NCBI GenBank assembly: GCA_913045135.1
Contig: CAJWQD010000001.1
Span: forward strand, 1 to 64,000
Origin: an uncultured Flammeovirgaceae bacterium
GTDB taxonomy: Bacteria; Bacteroidota; Bacteroidia; Cytophagales; Cyclobacteriaceae
DNA length: 64,000 nucleotides
Direction: 5' to 3'
The stretch's first letter is position 1. Each line of letters starts with the position of its first letter. The notes under the pieces were generated by a model that searched no databases, was not told where the DNA came from, and worked only from the letters and a program-made list of their open reading frames with translations. Shown piece by piece: positions 61,179 through 64,000 of the stretch. The position numbers and the translations under genes were made by a program.

Positions 61179-62683
61179 TTTTTACCCTCAAGTAATTCTA
61201 AAAATGGTTTCAAATGGGCTATTTCAAATTCAGCTTGCTCACCCAATATCATGGTATTATTTTTTTTAAGATAATTAACATCCATCCTCTTTTCACCTCT
61301 AAAATAAACTGCTTTAGCTGTCATTTTCTTTTCTCGCCCAAATCCAGGTGATTTCATTAAATCTTGTAATTTAGTTTTAATCCAGGATTCTGAGGTATTC
61401 CCAAAATATATTATTGCCGCATCACATCTTTTCAAATTTTCTTGATGGATATAACGCACATCAACTAGTTCTCCTTCAAAAATTGGCTGTACAACCTGCA
61501 AACCCTTTCTTTTAAGTGCCTTTGCTATCAATTGCCCCTCTTCGCAATCCTCTTTATCCAAAATTAAATATATTATTTTTGATGAGTCGGTTTTTAAAGG
61601 TTCTTTATAACCTGAAATCTCACGATTAGCATTGTAAAATCTCCCACCTGTTTCAATTTCCTCAATTACAATAGATTTCATTTCTTCCATATCTACCTCC
61701 AAAACTTCAGTTTCTTCATACAATGCAGCTCCAGTTTTTATGTTCTCAATAAATATTTTTTGTCGTTCGGTAATATTTTTTTTTGATTGAGAAATCCAAA
61801 TCAATCTCCCAAAATGCTTTTTTTCATTATTTTTTAAATTTTCCTTTGTCAAATTGTCTGAATATTCATTGGCAATTTCATTTTGTAAATCAACCAAAGA
61901 CAAGTCGCAACCCTCAATACTATCACCATAATCCTCCCCAATCAAATGTAGAGATAACCTAGCATTTGATAAATTATTTTTGATGGCCATTTTCATTTCC
62001 CTGAGGTTTCCTGTAATTGTATTTTTAGGAAGAACCTCAAATCCATGACTCCGTAATTCCCGACGCATCATATCTCTCTGAATAATCAAGTCTTTTCCTA
62101 CTTCAGCTAGATAAACAGTCTTTTCTCGTTTATTGATAATTTTCCCTTCATTTTTTTTTGATTTTAAAGACAAATATTTTGAAATATCAAAAGATAAATC
62201 AATTAACTTCATCCAATAATTTTTTTCTGCCTCTGATCCAAAAAATCGATTTATTTCTCTCGGCATACCTGTCACGTTATCAATTTCATACAATTGATAA
62301 TTATTTAAGTTCAATAATTCTGGAAAATTTTGAAAATTAAAAACTGTTTTGTGGACTACTAAGCATCTCTCTACTTCATCTTCAAACCCTTTTTGGGACG
62401 AGATCATTTGCTTTATCCATGAAGAAATCATCTTATATCCTTTATTTTCAACCGTCAGAATAGGGCTTACCACCAATACCACGATAACATTTTTTTTTAA
62501 CTCGCTTTTTTTAAGCTGACTTAAGCTACATGATTCAAGTAAAAGATCTTGATAATTCATATGCAGCAACAAAGAGGAGAGGAATTTAAAAAAATTAGTC
62601 ACCCAACCCTTATCATCACCTTGAATTGCTAAATCATCTTCCTCTGAATGAACAATTAATATCTTTTCTATAGTATTCATCAT
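61175..62683 (-). CDS. Three-part TIR/DUF4062-like protein
   Basis: A 502-residue protein in which three Rossmann-like parts can be seen. Part 1 (about 6-155) resembles a bacterial TIR domain: KILIVHSEEDD, DKGWVTNFFKFLSSLL and VIVVLVVSPIL. Part 2 (about 188-345) resembles the DUF4062/TIR-like sensor: TVYLAEVGKDLIIQRDMMRR, HGFEVLPKN and LSLHLIGEDYGD. Part 3 (about 368-500) is IIYLILDKEDCEEGQLIAKA, VQPIFEGELVDVRYIHQEN and AAIIYFGNTSESWIK. TIR domains can cleave NAD+ or mediate assembly; I cannot identify the catalytic Glu with certainty, so activity is open. It overlaps the STAND gene by 4 bases. Confidence 0.8.
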   Translation of the reverse strand: MMNTIEKILIVHSEEDDLAIQGDDKGWVTNFFKFLSSLLLHMNYQDLLLESCSLSQLKKSELKKNVIVVLVVSPILTVENKGYKMISSWIKQMISSQKGFEDEVERCLVVHKTVFNFQNFPELLNLNNYQLYEIDNVTGMPREINRFFGSEAEKNYWMKLIDLSFDISKYLSLKSKKNEGKIINKREKTVYLAEVGKDLIIQRDMMRRELRSHGFEVLPKNTITGNLREMKMAIKNNLSNARLSLHLIGEDYGDSIEGCDLSLVDLQNEIANEYSDNLTKENLKNNEKKHFGRLIWISQSKKNITERQKIFIENIKTGAALYEETEVLEVDMEEMKSIVIEEIETGGRFYNANREISGYKEPLKTDSSKIIYLILDKEDCEEGQLIAKALKRKGLQVVQPIFEGELVDVRYIHQENLKRCDAAIIYFGNTSESWIKTKLQDLMKSPGFGREKKMTAKAVYFRGEKRMDVNYLKKNNTMILGEQAEFEIAHLKPFLELLEGKK

Positions 62684-62705
62684 TTAATTACAACTCGAGG
62701 CAACA

Positions 62706-64000
62706 CTAATTAAATACACTGACATTCTCGTCTAATATACTCAAATCGAATGGATCTATTGAATCAGATTTTACAGATGTATCTATCAAATCAAGGAAAG
62801 CTCTTAATATCTCACTATGAAGTGTCATCAAATCAAAAATTTCTTCTTTTGGTAAAATAAAGAAAGAGGTCTCCTCTTGAGCCACTGCTTGATAATTATA
62901 CCTCTCAGAAAAGAGAATTACTTCTTCTCCCATAATATCTTTAGAACCCAATGACTTGAATACCGCACCTGACCGAATCAGATCAATCTTCCCCTCGATG
63001 ATCACGAATAAAGGTTGATCTACGCTGTCCCCTTCATTAATGAGTATAGTACCCTTATCGACCTTTTTTTGATTCATCGTATCTACCATTCTCGTAATAT
63101 TATCTCCTGGAATAGCTGCAAAACTTGGTATAGATTTTATAAACCTAACCCTATCAACCAATAACATTTTTCGATAATTTTCTTCTTCTTTATAGGCAAA
63201 AACAGGAGGTAAAATGATCTCATCTAATCTTAATTTAGAGTATGATTTAATCCTCTTTGTATGCGTTTGATAGGCCTTAGGCTCCATTTGATAGATAGAA
63301 TTTGCAGCACTTTGTAATAACAATACATCTGGATTAAATAAATTGGCAATTAAGGAATTGGAGACACGGGCATCAGGAAGTTGATGAAGCCTATTTATAG
63401 CTAAGGATTTTGTGTATCGTGTGATCCGATTAAAATCTCTATTAACGATTTGGGTAAGTAAATCCGAATAAGATTCAAAATGTTCGGGAGGAAAGAAATT
63501 CAATAATAATTCTAATCGCTCCTTATCCGTTATATCATCCAAAACAGGTAATAACATAGGCTTAATTTCGTCTTCTACAAAAACATCCAACATCTCAATA
63601 GCAAAAGTTACTGAATCCATTGAGCCATGGGTTAAGTTCTCCTTGACCAACTGCACATTATGTACGTCATAGATCATACCCAAAAGAATAAATAAATTAT
63701 TCAAGTTCACAACATTCTCCTCTCTTAATGCTCTTAGTAATTCGACGTCCAAAGGGTCAATTGGGTCTACTTGGGGGATATCTTGAATCGCTTTTATATT
63801 CCAAGCGATATCACATAAAAGATTTTCAATAATTAATTTAATCCGTGCCGACTGGAAATCTTTTGATTCAAAACCCAAGGTATTTAAAGATTTTAACAAC
63901 TCAGAGAGGACTTGCTTATCAGGAAATTCAATTTTTTTCCAAAGTAATTCTTTGGCTTGTTTTCCCCCAATAATTCCAAATAATTGAACCACTCTTACCA
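62706..64000 (-). CDS. HEAT-repeat protein with C-terminal cyclic-nucleotide-binding domain, 5' end outside the window
   Basis: The frame is open to the window edge (VRVVQLFGIIGGKQAKELLW), so the N-terminal part is missing. Visible are helical repeat units of HEAT type (DVELLRALREENVVNLNNLF; YSDLLTQIVNRDFNR; SLIANLFNPDVLLLQSAA). A CAP_ED/cNMP-binding domain follows at about 290-395 of the visible part (FAAIPGDNITRMVDTM; GTILINEGDSVDQPLFVIIE; DIMGEEVILFSER). This architecture recalls large Npt-type nucleotide transporter proteins with HEAT and cNMP domains, whose membrane part would lie beyond 64000; that is inference. It is 22 bases upstream of the TIR-like gene, same strand. Confidence 0.75.
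   Translation of the reverse strand, partial: VRVVQLFGIIGGKQAKELLWKKIEFPDKQVLSELLKSLNTLGFESKDFQSARIKLIIENLLCDIAWNIKAIQDIPQVDPIDPLDVELLRALREENVVNLNNLFILLGMIYDVHNVQLVKENLTHGSMDSVTFAIEMLDVFVEDEIKPMLLPVLDDITDKERLELLLNFFPPEHFESYSDLLTQIVNRDFNRITRYTKSLAINRLHQLPDARVSNSLIANLFNPDVLLLQSAANSIYQMEPKAYQTHTKRIKSYSKLRLDEIILPPVFAYKEEENYRKMLLVDRVRFIKSIPSFAAIPGDNITRMVDTMNQKKVDKGTILINEGDSVDQPLFVIIEGKIDLIRSGAVFKSLGSKDIMGEEVILFSERYNYQAVAQEETSFFILPKEEIFDLMTLHSEILRAFLDLIDTSVKSDSIDPFDLSILDENVSVFN

Overview
The window is a join of two unrelated genomes. Bases 1 to about 4635 are GC-rich and look proteobacterial: formyltetrahydrofolate deformylase (purU), a dienelactone hydrolase, an antibiotic-kinase remnant, a cupin, an AAA ATPase and the 5' two-thirds of an Uup-type ABC-F gene. 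From about 4640 to the end the DNA is AT-rich and belongs to a Bacteroidota member, probably of the Cytophagales/Saprospirales type. The evidence is gene content (ThuA, DUF4136, DUF3108, TSP3/Lcl lipoproteins, DUF2891, MetS-type NSS transporter) and TAnnTTTG promoter boxes. At the seam an ABC-F protein runs in frame into the C-terminus of pyruvate dehydrogenase E1 beta. This is most simply a chimeric contig, and the two parts should be interpreted separately.

Layout of the Bacteroidota part. 4.6-9.0 kb: pdhB 3' end, ffh, a MazG-like pyrophosphohydrolase, a tiny MetS-type subunit and its NSS sodium symporter. 9.2-15.3 kb: a dead marR followed by an intact three-gene RND efflux operon. 15.3-25.5 kb: Prc protease, a ROK protein without the usual zinc cysteines, a NagX-like acyltransferase, OsmC, an esterase lipoprotein, a thuA pseudogene and a 2OG-Fe(II) oxygenase. 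26.1-29.7 kb: a single polypeptide joining a NagZ-type GH3 enzyme to a NamZ/DUF1343 exo-muramidase, convergent with an AmpD-like amidase. 30.1-36.9 kb: a small gene behind a 39-bp double palindrome, decayed genes, a neopullulanase with a divergent LacI regulator, a DUF4136 lipoprotein and an NhaC antiporter. 36.9-40.4 kb: dapD, a DUF3108 protein, a TPR lipoprotein and lysA. 40.8-44.7 kb: a metal-uptake operon with a soluble DtxR/MntR-like repressor, a membrane-anchored DtxR-FeoA fusion and FeoB split into GTPase and permease genes, behind a perfect 32-bp palindrome. 44.8-55.2 kb: mnmE, small membrane and SRPBCC proteins, a K+ channel, a DUF2891 remnant, two paralogous TSP3-Lcl lipoproteins, a BASS transporter with a lipobox-like N-terminus, an outer-membrane protein and a PlsC-type acyltransferase.

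55.3-64.0 kb holds the best candidate for an undescribed system. It is a tightly packed minus-strand operon. In order of transcription it encodes a HEAT-repeat/cyclic-nucleotide-binding protein (cut by the window end), a three-part TIR/DUF4062-like protein, a membrane-spanning STAND NTPase with coiled coil and C-terminal WD40 propeller, an outer-membrane beta-barrel protein and a lipoprotein. The parts suggest a sensor-effector pathway spanning the envelope. That role is inference.

Gene decay recurs: marR, thuA, an alpha/beta hydrolase, DUF2891 and two unnamed genes all carry stops, frameshifts or truncations, while their neighbours are intact. No rRNA, convincing tRNA, CRISPR array or insertion sequence was found.
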